In this document: in pieces, positions 26,918-36,120 of the stretch
How the letters are laid out: every line of letters begins with the position of its first letter
Position numbering within the stretch: the first letter of the stretch is position 1
DNA from: Collinsella sp.
GTDB taxonomy: Bacteria; Actinomycetota; Coriobacteriia; Coriobacteriales; Coriobacteriaceae
Length of the DNA stretch: 64,000 bases
Direction of reading: 5' to 3'
Assembly (NCBI GenBank): GCA_031294825.1
Contig: JAUMPM010000067.1
Span: 1-64,000 of the forward strand
Translations under genes and position numbers: made by a program
Notes under the pieces: model-generated
Database searches by the model: none
What the model was told of the DNA's origin: nothing
What the model saw: the letters and a program-made list of their open reading frames with translations, nothing else

Positions 26918-28060
26918 GTGATCTGCCCGCATTGCCTTAAGACTATCGAGGACGGCGCCTCGTTCTGCCCCTACTGCAACGCCTATGTGGGTCCGGGCGA
27001 TGGTCCCGAGCACACCGAGTTCGTGTTCTGCGAGGGCTGCGGTGCCCGTCTTTCTCCGCATGATCGTACGTGCCCCAAATGCGGACGCCCCGCTCCGGGT
27101 ATCCTCTCCGAGGACGCAGCCGCATCCGACCTGGCAGCGGGCCGCACGGCGGGCTTTCCGCGCCTAACGCAAGAGCAGATCGATACCGAGGTGCCTCATG
27201 CGCCGGCCTCTGCCGCTGCGGTTCTTTCGGACGCCGCCGATCCTAACGAGACTTGCGTGCTGCCGGCTTTCGATAAGGATTTCGGTATTCCCAAGGTCGA
27301 TATTCCCACGCCGGTTTCCCTGCATGACGATGCTCAAAAACCCAAGCGCAAGGTGCATCCCGACGAGGATGCCTATCACAAGCACAAGCGTCATATCCCC
27401 AAGCCGCTCATTATCATCGCGGTCCTTGCCGTTGTTTGCGGCGGTGCCTATTGGTTCGTGACGATTGATCCCATGGGTGTCATGCCTGGCTTCTACGACC
27501 AGTTTGGCCAAGCTGCACAAACCACCTTCCCTACGCGCCAAAAGGGCGAGGCGACTGAGGACGATACTGAGCAGGACGATGCTGCCGAGGTGGTCCAGGA
27601 GGAAACCGTGCTCACCGATGATCAGCTCTATACCAGGCTCGATGGTCTGTATCAGACTATCGTGTCCTATGGTGACGAGGATCAGATCGGCGAGGTCATC
27701 GATTCCTTTAACAACGGCTATCTCCGAACGCCGCTGTCCACCCGTCAGGAGTTGTCGCAGAGTGCCTACGCCCTGCGCGACCAGATCAAAAAGACGCAAG
27801 ATGAGCTTAACAACCTTAAGTATCAGGACGATACGGTCTATGCGGACGACATCGCCCACTTAAAGCAGCTTGCCGAGTGGATGTATGAGCGCGTCGACGT
27901 GATCTGCCAGAGCTGGGACATCTCGCTGGCCATTCCCGATGGCGAGTCGATGAGTTCCCACCAAAGCGAGATCCTGGCGCCCATCGCACAGGGCGGCAAC
28001 AGCGCGCTGAACCAGTACGACGCCAACGTGGGCTCCTGGAAGCCGCAACAGCGTTCCTAA
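26918..28060 (+). CDS. Zinc-ribbon single-pass membrane protein, unknown function
   Basis: This 380-residue protein starts with two zinc-ribbon units (CPHCLKTIEDGASFCPYC and CEGCGARLSPHDRTCPKC). An acidic linker with a TCVLP stretch follows, then a Lys/His-rich segment before one membrane helix near residue 165 (LIIIAVLAVVCGGAYWFV). About 190 residues, presumably outside, complete it; they are acidic at first, then helical. GTG 26918 has AAGAGG six bases upstream; the longer frame from TTG 26888 ignores it. Zinc-ribbon membrane proteins of this sort are common in Coriobacteriia and Firmicutes but have no settled role. It precedes a cyclophilin and a TPR membrane protein. Confidence 0.75.
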   Translation: MICPHCLKTIEDGASFCPYCNAYVGPGDGPEHTEFVFCEGCGARLSPHDRTCPKCGRPAPGILSEDAAASDLAAGRTAGFPRLTQEQIDTEVPHAPASAAAVLSDAADPNETCVLPAFDKDFGIPKVDIPTPVSLHDDAQKPKRKVHPDEDAYHKHKRHIPKPLIIIAVLAVVCGGAYWFVTIDPMGVMPGFYDQFGQAAQTTFPTRQKGEATEDDTEQDDAAEVVQEETVLTDDQLYTRLDGLYQTIVSYGDEDQIGEVIDSFNNGYLRTPLSTRQELSQSAYALRDQIKKTQDELNNLKYQDDTVYADDIAHLKQLAEWMYERVDVICQSWDISLAIPDGESMSSHQSEILAPIAQGGNSALNQYDANVGSWKPQQRS

Positions 28061-28098
28061 AATTAGTTCGCCATAGTCGGCATAACCTACGTGCGCAA

Positions 28099-28128
28099 TT
28101 GATGTAAGCGCATGCTTATTGCTACAAT
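28099..28128 (+). promoter_or_regulatory. Promoter upstream of cyclophilin gene
   Basis: TTGATG (28099-28104), an 18-base spacer and TACAAT (28123-28128) lie about 40 bases before the start at 28168. Confidence 0.5.
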
Positions 28129-28167
28129 TCGTACAAATATGCTTTAAACGCACGAGGAAGGAACCAC

Positions 28168-28710
28168 ATGTTTGGTTTTAAGAAAGAGCTCTACACGCCC
28201 GAGTATCAGCTTGCCGGCGACGAGTGCGCCGTTATCGAGACGTCGAAGGGTACCATCAAGGTCAAGTTTGACGGCGAGGGCGCTCCCATTCATGTCGCGA
28301 ACTTCTGTGAGCTTTCTACGATGGGCTTCTATGATGGCCTTAAGTTCCATCGCTATGTGCCCGGTTTTGTCATCCAGGGCGGCGACCCCAATACCCGCGA
28401 TATGTCCGGCGCCGACGTCGCTGCCGGTCTTGAGGGCCCCGACGGCATGCCCGGTACCGGTGGCCCCGGCTACTGCATTAAGGGCGAGTTTGCCACCAAT
28501 CCGCGCAACAGCCATGTCGATGGTGCCCTTGCCATGGCACGCTCCATGGACCCCGATTCCGCGGGTTCGCAGTTCTACTTCTGCCTGGGTGCCCAGCATA
28601 ACCTCGATTCCGGTTACACCGTCTTTGGTACTACGGTCGAGGGTCTCGATGTGATTTCGCAGCTGCGTGCCGGCGACGAGATCGTCCATGTCGAGATCGT
28701 TCACGAGTAA
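28168..28710 (+). CDS. Peptidyl-prolyl cis-trans isomerase, cyclophilin type
   Basis: This 180-residue cyclophilin speeds cis-trans isomerisation of prolyl bonds. It has the fold signatures TIKVKFDGEGAPIHVANF, FYDGLKFHRYVPGFVIQGGDP with the catalytic Arg, and GALAMARSMDPDSAGSQFYFCLG. No signal peptide or lipobox is present, so it is probably cytoplasmic, unlike many PpiA proteins. GAGGAAGGA lies well placed before the ATG. The insertion TRDMSGADVAAGLEGPDGMPGT after the GGDP motif is longer than in E. coli PpiB but common in Gram-positive members. Confidence 0.93.
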   Translation: MFGFKKELYTPEYQLAGDECAVIETSKGTIKVKFDGEGAPIHVANFCELSTMGFYDGLKFHRYVPGFVIQGGDPNTRDMSGADVAAGLEGPDGMPGTGGPGYCIKGEFATNPRNSHVDGALAMARSMDPDSAGSQFYFCLGAQHNLDSGYTVFGTTVEGLDVISQLRAGDEIVHVEIVHE

Positions 28711-28721
28711 AGGGGACTTCC

Positions 28722-30026
28722 TTGAATAGCCAGCTGATCCAACAGGGCCGCGCCGCTTACCGCGCGGGTGATTTTTCCGCTGCAGCCCAGATGCTTGGGG
28801 CGGCAAAAACTCCCGATGAGATTATGGGCGAGGCCGATCACCTTCGCGGCAACGCCTTGATGCACCTGGGCATGTATGCCGAGGCCGCCGAGGCCTATGC
28901 CGCCGCCCTCAACGACGGCACCTACGGCAAGCGCGGCGCGCTGCTCACCAACCGCGGCAAGGCACTCGCCGCCGTGGGCGACTACACGACGGCTGCCCAG
29001 GCGTTCTCTGCTGCTACGCAGGATGCTTCCTATGCCACGCCGTTCAAGGCCTATCTGGGCCTGGGCAATGCGCTGTTCCAGTCGGGCGACTATGCCAACG
29101 CGGGTACTGCCTTTCGTCAGGCCGCCATCGACGGCGCCAATCCGGCTCCTGCCGCCGCACTCGGCGAGCTCGGTCGTTGCTTCATTAAGCTTGGCCGTCC
29201 GGCGGATGCCGTGGAGACCTACCGCACGGCTATCGACTTTGCCGGTCCCCGCGACGACACGCGTGCGCTCAACGCCGGCATGGGTCAGGCACTTTCTGCC
29301 GCCGGCCGCCCCTCCGACGCACTCGACGCCTTTAACGCCGCTACTGCCGATGGCATCTACCAGCTCACCTCCGAGCAGGCCGATGAGCTTGCCCGCGTTC
29401 ACGATTCGCTTGCCGCGCTATCCGCCCAGACGGCTATGGCCACGGCTCCGGCGCCCGCGATGGACGCTCCTGCCGTCGATCCGCTCGATCCTACGGGCGC
29501 GACCGGTCAGTTTATGCCCGATCCCTCGGACACCGGTTTCTTTACGCTGTCCGAGTCCGAGATGGTCCAGCAGGACCGTCAGGATCGTAAGCAGGCCAAG
29601 GTCCGTCGTCGCCATCGCCACACGGGTCTCAAAGTCTTCATCGTGCTGCTTCTGCTCATTTTGATCGCCGCGGGCGGTCTGGGCTTTGCCTACACGCGCG
29701 GCTTTGGCTTCCCGTCTCAGGAGTCTGTCGTTACCGATCTGTTCCAGGCTGCCGGCGACGGTGATACCGCAAAGGCCGAGTCTTGCCTGGCCTCGAGCCT
29801 GTCCGAGGACGCCAAGTCGATGATCATCTCTTCGATTCCGCAGGGTGCCACCGTGTCCGTCGAGGGCATGGATCAGTCCATGACCGAGACGACCGCTAAG
29901 GTGAAGGCATCGCTGTCCAAGGGCGGCGAGCAGGAGTACACCGTCAAATTCGTGCGCTCCGACAACCATATCGGCTGGGCCGTTTCCTCGCTCGATATGG
30001 ATTTCTCGGCTGCTGACAACCAGTAG
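28722..30026 (+). CDS. TPR-repeat membrane protein, unknown function
   Basis: This 434-residue protein has several tetratricopeptide-like repeats in its first ~235 residues (AAYRAGDFSAAAQML, GDYTTAAQAFSAA, GDYANAGTAFRQA, GRPADAVETYRTA). A linker rich in Ala and Pro, a basic stretch KQAKVRRRHRH, and one membrane helix near 310 (VFIVLLLLILIAAGGLGF) follow. A ~100-residue outer domain with a DUF4878-like look ends the protein (FQAAGDGDTAKAESCLA). TPR units suggest protein-protein contacts inside the cell. TTG is the start, with AAGGGG upstream, 11 bases after the cyclophilin stop, so these two are likely co-transcribed. The mre operon comes next. Confidence 0.75.
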   Translation: MNSQLIQQGRAAYRAGDFSAAAQMLGAAKTPDEIMGEADHLRGNALMHLGMYAEAAEAYAAALNDGTYGKRGALLTNRGKALAAVGDYTTAAQAFSAATQDASYATPFKAYLGLGNALFQSGDYANAGTAFRQAAIDGANPAPAAALGELGRCFIKLGRPADAVETYRTAIDFAGPRDDTRALNAGMGQALSAAGRPSDALDAFNAATADGIYQLTSEQADELARVHDSLAALSAQTAMATAPAPAMDAPAVDPLDPTGATGQFMPDPSDTGFFTLSESEMVQQDRQDRKQAKVRRRHRHTGLKVFIVLLLLILIAAGGLGFAYTRGFGFPSQESVVTDLFQAAGDGDTAKAESCLASSLSEDAKSMIISSIPQGATVSVEGMDQSMTETTAKVKASLSKGGEQEYTVKFVRSDNHIGWAVSSLDMDFSAADNQ

Positions 30027-30048
30027 TGACCTTATGGGATTTAGCTTT

Positions 30049-30081
30049 GCCCGGCGCTTCACCGCAAGTGAGGTGCCGGGC
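30049..30081 (+). terminator. Hairpin between TPR gene and mreB
   Basis: GCCCGGCGCTTCAC pairs with GTGAGGTGCCGGGC (two wobble pairs) around a 5-base loop. No T-run follows, so termination is uncertain. A TAGTAT at 30088 just after it could be the mreB -10 box. Confidence 0.45.
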
Positions 30082-30141
30082 TTGCGCTAGTATGATGAGC
30101 TAGTAGTTTTCCAGCAATCATCCAACACATCAGGAGTTGCG

Positions 30142-31185
30142 TTGTTTTCTTTGATGGATATGTTCTTCGGTAGCTATGCGGGCGATCTTGCGATCGACCT
30201 CGGCACCGCAAATACGCTTGTCTCCGTGCGCGGCAAGGGCATCGTCATTCGCGAGCCCTCCGTCGTCGCCATCGACAAGAACGACGAGCGCATCCTGGCG
30301 GTCGGTATCGAGGCAAAGCGCATGCTCGGCCGTACGCCCGGCAACATCGTGGCTGTTCGTCCCCTGAAGGACGGCGTCATCGCCGACTTCGATGTTACCG
30401 AGGCCATGCTTCGCTACTTTATCGACAAGGCGTCCGAGAAGCGCTACCCGTGGACCCCGCGTCCGCGCGTTGTCGTCTGTGTTCCTTCCGGCGTCACGTC
30501 GGTCGAGAAGCGTGCCGTCTTTGAGGCCACGATCCAAGCCGGCGCTCGTCAGGCCTACCTGATCGAGGAGCCCATGGCCGCCGCTATCGGCGCCGACCTG
30601 CCCGTCGAGGAACCCACCGGCTCCATGGTCATCGACATCGGCGGCGGTACCACCGAGGTCGCCGTTATCGCCATGGGCGGCATCGTCGTCTCGCAGTCCA
30701 TCCGTATTGCCGGTGATGAGTTCGATCAGGCCATCCTCACGCACGTTCGCGATGCCTATAACCTGGCCATCGGCGAGCGTACGGCAGAGGACATCAAGAT
30801 CAAGGTCGGCTCCGCCGTGCCGCTCAAGGACGAGCTCGACGTCGAGGTCAACGGCCGCGACGTGATCACCGGTCTGCCCAAGACCGTGCGCATCGAGAGC
30901 GAGGAGATCCGTCGCGCGCTCAACAAGCCGCTCGACGAGATGGCTAAGGCCGTCAAGGACGCACTCGATGCCACGCCGCCCGATCTTGCCTCGGACCTTA
31001 TGTACTACGGCATATTGCTGACCGGTGGCGGCGCGCTGCTGCGCGGTCTCGACGTGCGCCTGCGCGATGAGACCGGCGTTTCGGTCAACGTCAGCCCCAC
31101 GGCGCTCGATAACGTCGTTAACGGCTGTGCCCGCGTGCTCGAGGCCAATGCGTTTGATGGCGGCTTCGTCCAGACCAATGCTTAA
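30142..31185 (+). CDS. mreB: Rod-shape actin homologue MreB
   Basis: MreB polymerises beneath the membrane and guides lateral wall synthesis. The 347-residue protein has the actin-fold ATP motifs: phosphate 1 DLAIDLGTANTLV, phosphate 2 MVIDIGGGTTEVAVI, adenosine YYGILLTGGGALLRGLD, and connect motifs with EEPMAAAIGAD. Length is normal. It begins at TTG 30142 with AGGAG five bases before; the nearest ATG at 30154 is too far from it. mreC, mreD, PBP2 and rodA follow with short gaps, forming a full elongasome operon. Coriobacteriia are rods or short chains, consistent with its presence. Confidence 0.96.
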   Translation: MFSLMDMFFGSYAGDLAIDLGTANTLVSVRGKGIVIREPSVVAIDKNDERILAVGIEAKRMLGRTPGNIVAVRPLKDGVIADFDVTEAMLRYFIDKASEKRYPWTPRPRVVVCVPSGVTSVEKRAVFEATIQAGARQAYLIEEPMAAAIGADLPVEEPTGSMVIDIGGGTTEVAVIAMGGIVVSQSIRIAGDEFDQAILTHVRDAYNLAIGERTAEDIKIKVGSAVPLKDELDVEVNGRDVITGLPKTVRIESEEIRRALNKPLDEMAKAVKDALDATPPDLASDLMYYGILLTGGGALLRGLDVRLRDETGVSVNVSPTALDNVVNGCARVLEANAFDGGFVQTNA

Positions 31186-31206
31186 TTTCCAAAAGGTGGA
31201 TTCCAT

Positions 31207-32205
31207 TTGGCACGATCTTCGGGTTTCTCCACAAATCTGAATACCAAGCGACAATCAACGGGTATGCGCCCGTTGATTGTTTTCAGCCTGATTTCGGTGT
31301 TGCTGCTCACGTTTTACATCCGCGAGGGCGAGGCAGGACCGATTCATGCCGTGCGTTCGGGCGTAACGACGATTACCTCGCCGGTGCGCTTTGTGGGTTC
31401 GGCTGTGGCGGCTCCTTTCAATGCCATCGGCAACGTGTTCTCTAACCTTACGGCGTCCCAGGACACGCTCGACGAGCTCAAGAAGCAAAACGAGGAGCTG
31501 ACCTCTAAGGTTGCCGAGCTCTCCGAGGCTCAAAAGACCGCCGAGCGTCTGGAGGGGCTGGTCGGGCTGCAGTCGACCTACAACCTCAAATCGACCGCTG
31601 CTCGTATCGTTGGTGCCTCGGGCGATGCCTGGACCTCGACCGTAACCATCGACAAGGGCTCTGCCGACGGCCTTACCATCAACATGCCCGTGACGAGTTC
31701 TGCCGGTGTTATCGGCCAGATTATTGAGGTATCGGCCAAGACCTCTACCGTGCGCCTGATTGGCGACGAGAACTCGGGCGTGTCCGCCATGGTGCAGGAC
31801 ACGCGCGCCCAGGGTATGCTGCAGGGTCAGGCTGACGGCACGCTGCGTCTTGAGTACGTGAGCGTCGACTCCGATGTTAAGGTTGGCGACATCATCGTGA
31901 CCTCGGGCATCGGTGGCGTGTTCCCCAAGGGCCTTCCGCTCGGCACCGTCTCGTCGGTCGAGAAATCGGCAAACGACGTGTACTACACCATTGTGGTGCG
32001 CGCCCAGACCACGGCCGAGAACAACGAGGAAGTGCTGGTCATCACCTCGCTGACCGACGAACAGTCGGCCTCGGATGAGGACGTGAGCACGGCCAACAGC
32101 ACGCCGCAGGGAACGTCGCGCGATGCTGCGACCAAGACGAAGGACGAGAGCTCGGATGACAGTTCCGACACGTCCGAGACGACCGATTCCGGCTCGAGCG
32201 AATAG
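31207..32205 (+). CDS. mreC: Rod-shape protein MreC
   Basis: This is a bitopic membrane scaffold linking MreB to PBP2. The 332-residue protein has a short basic N-terminus, one membrane helix (LIVFSLISVLLLTFYI), a coiled coil (about 75-115: LDELKKQNEELTSKVAELSEAQKTAE broken over several heptads) and a beta-rich extracellular domain (ARIVGASGDAWTSTVTIDKG, GVIGQIIEVS, VGDIIVTSGIGGVFPKGLPLG). The last ~55 residues are a Ser/Thr/Asp-rich tail that looks disordered and is longer than usual. TTG 31207 has AAAGGTGG upstream. Confidence 0.93.
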   Translation: MARSSGFSTNLNTKRQSTGMRPLIVFSLISVLLLTFYIREGEAGPIHAVRSGVTTITSPVRFVGSAVAAPFNAIGNVFSNLTASQDTLDELKKQNEELTSKVAELSEAQKTAERLEGLVGLQSTYNLKSTAARIVGASGDAWTSTVTIDKGSADGLTINMPVTSSAGVIGQIIEVSAKTSTVRLIGDENSGVSAMVQDTRAQGMLQGQADGTLRLEYVSVDSDVKVGDIIVTSGIGGVFPKGLPLGTVSSVEKSANDVYYTIVVRAQTTAENNEEVLVITSLTDEQSASDEDVSTANSTPQGTSRDAATKTKDESSDDSSDTSETTDSGSSE

Positions 32206-32216
32206 GGGGCATGTCC

Positions 32217-32783
32217 ATGGATCTACACGAGCAGGGGATGAGCTCCCGCACGTTTGTGATCGCCGCCATCGTGTGCGTGCTGCTGCAGGCAGGCCTGGCA
32301 CCGCAGATCTCCATTGCGGGCGGTCGCGTCAACTTCATGATTATCCTGGTGTGCCTAGGCGTGTTCTCGGGCGACCCGACCCGTGCCGTCGTGTGCGGTT
32401 TTTGCAGCGGGTTGTTCTATGACCTATCCGCTGCCGTGCCGGTGGGCGTTATGTCGCTCCTGCTGACCGTGGGTTCTTTTGCCCTAGTGCACAGCGCTGT
32501 CGGTCAGACGGGCGGTACTCCGAGTGCGCGCGGCGTCACTGTGGGCGCCTTCGCGCTCGTCATTAATGTGATCTACAGCATCATCTTGCTGTTTATGGGT
32601 TTGGAGACGAGCTTTGTCGTGGCGATCTTCGGCCATGCGCTGCCGTCTTCGATCCTGACGGGTCTGGTTGCCATTCCGTTTTTGATGTCCGGCGTCGTGC
32701 CGCAGTCCGGCTATGGATTCTCCGCACGTGGCGGACGCCAGACGGGCATGCGCTTTAAGCCCAAGACCCGCAAGCTCAAATAG
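32217..32783 (+). CDS. mreD: Rod-shape protein MreD
   Basis: This 188-residue integral membrane protein of about five or six helices belongs to the elongation complex, where it works with MreC. Typical features are the polar-hydrophobic pattern GGRVNFMIILVCLGVFSGD, CGFCSGLFYDLSAAVPVGVMSLLL and a short basic C-terminus (RFKPKTRKLK). The GGGGG after the mreC stop is seven bases from ATG 32217 but only one from ATG 32211, so the later start is preferred. MreD proteins diverge strongly; position between mreC and PBP2 supports the call. Confidence 0.9.
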   Translation: MDLHEQGMSSRTFVIAAIVCVLLQAGLAPQISIAGGRVNFMIILVCLGVFSGDPTRAVVCGFCSGLFYDLSAAVPVGVMSLLLTVGSFALVHSAVGQTGGTPSARGVTVGAFALVINVIYSIILLFMGLETSFVVAIFGHALPSSILTGLVAIPFLMSGVVPQSGYGFSARGGRQTGMRFKPKTRKLK

Positions 32784-32796
32784 GGGAGGCCCGTAG

Positions 32797-34866
32797 ATGT
32801 CTTCCCAGATGACGGTTATTATCGCCGGTATCGTGCTGGTTGTGGCCATCGTGGTCGCGCTGGTCGTCATGCGTCGTGGCGATTCCCGTTTTACCTACGA
32901 TACGCAGCATGGAACGGCCCCGCGCGCCACCGAGGGCGAGGGCAATACCGCGTCGACCGCCTTTAAGGGCCGCTTTTCCATCCTCACCACGGGTGTGGGC
33001 GCGATGTTTGCGGCGCTTGCCGTCAAGCTGTGGGGCATGCAGATGGTCTCATCGGACTATTACGAGAAGCAGGCCAATAGTAATCAGACTCGCACCGTTA
33101 CAACACCCGCTGTGCGCGGTCGCATCCTCGACCGCAATGGCGTGGCGCTTGTCCAGAACCGTCCCTCACTTGCTGTCGTGGCCTACCGCGACCTTGCCGA
33201 GGATGAGGTTCTGGTTCGCCATCTTGCCAACGTGCTTGGAATGCCTTACGTGGCGGTCCTTCGTAATATTCAGGACAATACAGAGGGCGCTCAGAGCCTG
33301 CATACCATCGCGACGGACGTCCGTCGCTCCACGGTTGCCTATATTCAGGAGCATGCCGGCGAGTTCCCGGGCGTCAAGATTGCCGAGCGTACCGAGCGCC
33401 AGTATCCATATGGCGAGACGGCATGCCATATCTTGGGCTATACCGGCACCATTACCTCCGAGCAGCTCGAGGCCCAGAATAAGAAAACCTCTGGCGATGA
33501 TGATGCTTCTGCTGGCAAGATTACGTACCAGTCGGGCGATATCGTGGGCCAGGCGGGCGTTGAGAGCTACTACGAAAACCTGCTGCAGGGTATTCGTGGC
33601 GAGCAGACCGTCAAGGTCGATGCCTCGGGCAATGTGACCGGTCAGGCCGGCGCCGTGCCCGCGAAGGCCGGCTCTGACATTAAGCTCACGCTCGACCTTA
33701 AGATCCAGCAGGCCTGCGAGACGGCGCTGGCGAGCGCTATCGAGCTTGCCAAGACCACTGGCTACAGCAATGCCGGCAACGGCGCTGTAGTGTGTCTCGA
33801 TCCCAACAATGGCGAGATCCTGGGCATGGCGAGCCAGCCCAAGTTCGATCCGTCCGTCTTTATTGGCGGCGTCTCAAATGACGTGTGGACCGAGCTCAAT
33901 GATGACAAGGGTTCGCACCCGCTGCTCAACCGCGCCATTAGCGGACAGTACATGTCGGCCTCGACCATCAAGCCGCTCTCGGCGCTGGCCGGTCTTGAGT
34001 TTGGAACCTACACGTCGGGGCAGACGACCAACTGCACGGGTTATTGGACGGGTCTGGGCAAGTCGTGGGGCAAGTACTGCTGGCTGCATTCCGGCCACGG
34101 CACCATGACGCTGCAGTCGGGAATCGCCAACTCGTGCGACCCTGTCTTCTACGACATGGGCAAGGCGTTCTTTTATGACGAGAAACATTCCGAGGGCCTG
34201 CAGGAGGTCTTTCGTCGCTGGGGTCTAGGCAAGACCTGCGGTATCGATCTGCCGAGTGAGGGCGCGGGCCGTATTCCCGATGCCGAGTGGAAAGAGTCGT
34301 ACTTCACCGACGCCTCTGCCGAGGACCGTAAGTGGAATGCCGGCGATATGACCAACATTGCCATCGGTCAGGGTGACATTCTGGTGACGCCCCTGCAGAT
34401 GGCGTGTGCCTATATGGGTCTTGCCAACGGCGGCAAACAGTACGTGCCTCACGTGTTTTTGTCTGCCGTGTCGCGCGATGGCGACGGCGATGCCTATAAA
34501 TACAACGGCAAGGGCAAGAAGAAGCGCCTGGAGGCCAAGATCAACAGCGATTCGGATTTGGCTCTTGTGCGCAACGGCATGCACGACGTGATTTACACGG
34601 CATCGACGTCCCTGGCGGCTCACTTTGGCACCCTGACGCCGCAGGTATACGGCAAGTCGGGCACGGGCGAGAAAAGCGGTGAGGACGAATACGCGTGGTT
34701 CTGCGCCTATGCACCGGCCGATGACCCCAAGTATGTCATCGCTACTGTCCTGGAGCAGGGCGGCGGCGGCTCAGATACCGCGATGCATGTCGTGCGCGAC
34801 GTGCTCGGTGTGATTTATGACGAGCCCGATACCTCTTCGGCCTCGGGCGATTCTTCGGTTCGATAG
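32797..34866 (+). CDS. mrdA: Penicillin-binding protein 2 (elongasome transpeptidase)
   Basis: This class B PBP cross-links peptidoglycan along the side wall with RodA. The 689-residue protein has an N-terminal membrane helix at once after the start, then a second hydrophobic stretch near residue 65, a dimerisation/pedestal domain (VRGRILDRNGVALVQNRPSLAV) and a transpeptidase domain. The active-site motifs are STIK (S389, K392), SCD (in ANSCDPVFYDMG) and KSGTGE (K620). A KSG in place of KTG is seen in other actinobacterial PBPs. GGGGAGG precedes the ATG. The extra N-terminal hydrophobic segment is not found in E. coli PBP2. Confidence 0.94.
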   Translation: MSSQMTVIIAGIVLVVAIVVALVVMRRGDSRFTYDTQHGTAPRATEGEGNTASTAFKGRFSILTTGVGAMFAALAVKLWGMQMVSSDYYEKQANSNQTRTVTTPAVRGRILDRNGVALVQNRPSLAVVAYRDLAEDEVLVRHLANVLGMPYVAVLRNIQDNTEGAQSLHTIATDVRRSTVAYIQEHAGEFPGVKIAERTERQYPYGETACHILGYTGTITSEQLEAQNKKTSGDDDASAGKITYQSGDIVGQAGVESYYENLLQGIRGEQTVKVDASGNVTGQAGAVPAKAGSDIKLTLDLKIQQACETALASAIELAKTTGYSNAGNGAVVCLDPNNGEILGMASQPKFDPSVFIGGVSNDVWTELNDDKGSHPLLNRAISGQYMSASTIKPLSALAGLEFGTYTSGQTTNCTGYWTGLGKSWGKYCWLHSGHGTMTLQSGIANSCDPVFYDMGKAFFYDEKHSEGLQEVFRRWGLGKTCGIDLPSEGAGRIPDAEWKESYFTDASAEDRKWNAGDMTNIAIGQGDILVTPLQMACAYMGLANGGKQYVPHVFLSAVSRDGDGDAYKYNGKGKKKRLEAKINSDSDLALVRNGMHDVIYTASTSLAAHFGTLTPQVYGKSGTGEKSGEDEYAWFCAYAPADDPKYVIATVLEQGGGGSDTAMHVVRDVLGVIYDEPDTSSASGDSSVR

Positions 34867-34875
34867 GAGGTTGCG

Positions 34876-36102
34876 ATGGATTTTTCTCCGGCGGATCTGT
34901 TCCGTTCAACCAAGACCGGCTCTCGCAGCAGCCTGGACCGCGTCAACAAGCAACTTTCGGCCTCGCGCGGCACGTTTCGCCAAAAGGTGCATATCGGTGT
35001 GCTCGTGGCTACAGTGGCGCTCGTCGCCTACGGTGCCATCATTATCTGGTCGGCTTCGCAGTTTAAGGCCGATGCCTCGTTCTCACGCCATCTGCTGGGA
35101 ATTGGCATCGGAGCGGTGCTGGCGGTGCTGGTCTGGCGTACCGATCTGCGCGGTATTTCCAATTTCTCGACGGCGTTGCTCGTCATCGACTTGATCGTGA
35201 TCCTCTCGCCCAAGATTCCGGGTCTGTCCTATACGGGCGGTCTGGGCATGACGGGCTGGATCAAGATTCCCGGTATCGGCTTGACATTCCAGCCGGTTGA
35301 GCTTGCCAAGCTCATCACCATCTTCTTTATTGCTACGCTTGGCTCGCAGTATAACGGTCGCATCGATACCGTTCGCGACTACGTCAAGCTCTGCGGCATG
35401 CTGTCCATTCCGTTTTTGGCCGTCGTTGCCATGGGCGACCTGGGCTCGGGCCTGGTTGTGCTGGTTTCGGGCGCCATCGTCATTTGTATGAGCGGTGCAC
35501 GCCGCGAATGGGTGCTGTCGACCCTGGCCCTGCTCGTGGGCTTGGTGGCCCTCGTTCTGGCGCTCGATTCGGTCTTTGATTCGTTGCTCGGCCACGATGT
35601 GCTCATCAAGCAGTACCAGATGAACCGTCTGACGGTCTTTATCGACCCCGATAATGCCGATTCGGACGATGCCTACAACCTGCAGCAGTCGCTTATCGCC
35701 GTTGGCTCGGGCGGCTTCTTTGGTAAGGGTTTGGGCCATGCGACGCAGTCGGCCGGCGGCTTCCTACCCGAGTTCCATACCGACTTCGTCTTCGCCTTTT
35801 TGTCCGAGACCTTTGGCTTCTGCGGTTCCTTTTTGCTGCTGTGCTTGTACGTGCTGCTCATCTTCTCGACGATCCGCGTTGCCTTTAAGTGCGAGTCTCT
35901 GTTCCTACGCTTATCATGCGTAGGTATCGTTGGCATGTGGGCGTTCCAGACCTTCGAAAACATCGGCATGTGCATCGGCATGATGCCGATTACCGGTATT
36001 CCGCTACCGTTTATTAGCTTCGGTTCGTCTTCGATGATGATTCAGCTGCTGACGGTGGGTATCGTACAATCCATATGGCGGCATCGTTCGGGCGCCGCGT
36101 AA
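34876..36102 (+). CDS. rodA: Rod-shape glycosyltransferase RodA (SEDS family)
   Basis: RodA polymerises glycan strands from lipid II during elongation, paired with PBP2. The 408-residue protein has about ten membrane helices after a ~35-residue cytoplasmic tail. SEDS signatures are visible: WIKIPGIGLTFQPVELAKL, AMGDLGSGLVVL, LIAVGSGGFFGKGLGHATQSAGGFLPEFHTDFVFAFLSETFG in pieces, and MPITGIPLPFISFGSSSMM near the end. AGGAGG is eight bases before the ATG and ten after the mrdA stop. I chose RodA over FtsW because of the elongasome context. Confidence 0.95.
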   Translation: MDFSPADLFRSTKTGSRSSLDRVNKQLSASRGTFRQKVHIGVLVATVALVAYGAIIIWSASQFKADASFSRHLLGIGIGAVLAVLVWRTDLRGISNFSTALLVIDLIVILSPKIPGLSYTGGLGMTGWIKIPGIGLTFQPVELAKLITIFFIATLGSQYNGRIDTVRDYVKLCGMLSIPFLAVVAMGDLGSGLVVLVSGAIVICMSGARREWVLSTLALLVGLVALVLALDSVFDSLLGHDVLIKQYQMNRLTVFIDPDNADSDDAYNLQQSLIAVGSGGFFGKGLGHATQSAGGFLPEFHTDFVFAFLSETFGFCGSFLLLCLYVLLIFSTIRVAFKCESLFLRLSCVGIVGMWAFQTFENIGMCIGMMPITGIPLPFISFGSSSMMIQLLTVGIVQSIWRHRSGAA

Positions 36103-36120
36103 CCGCTGGAGGGGTTTGCT

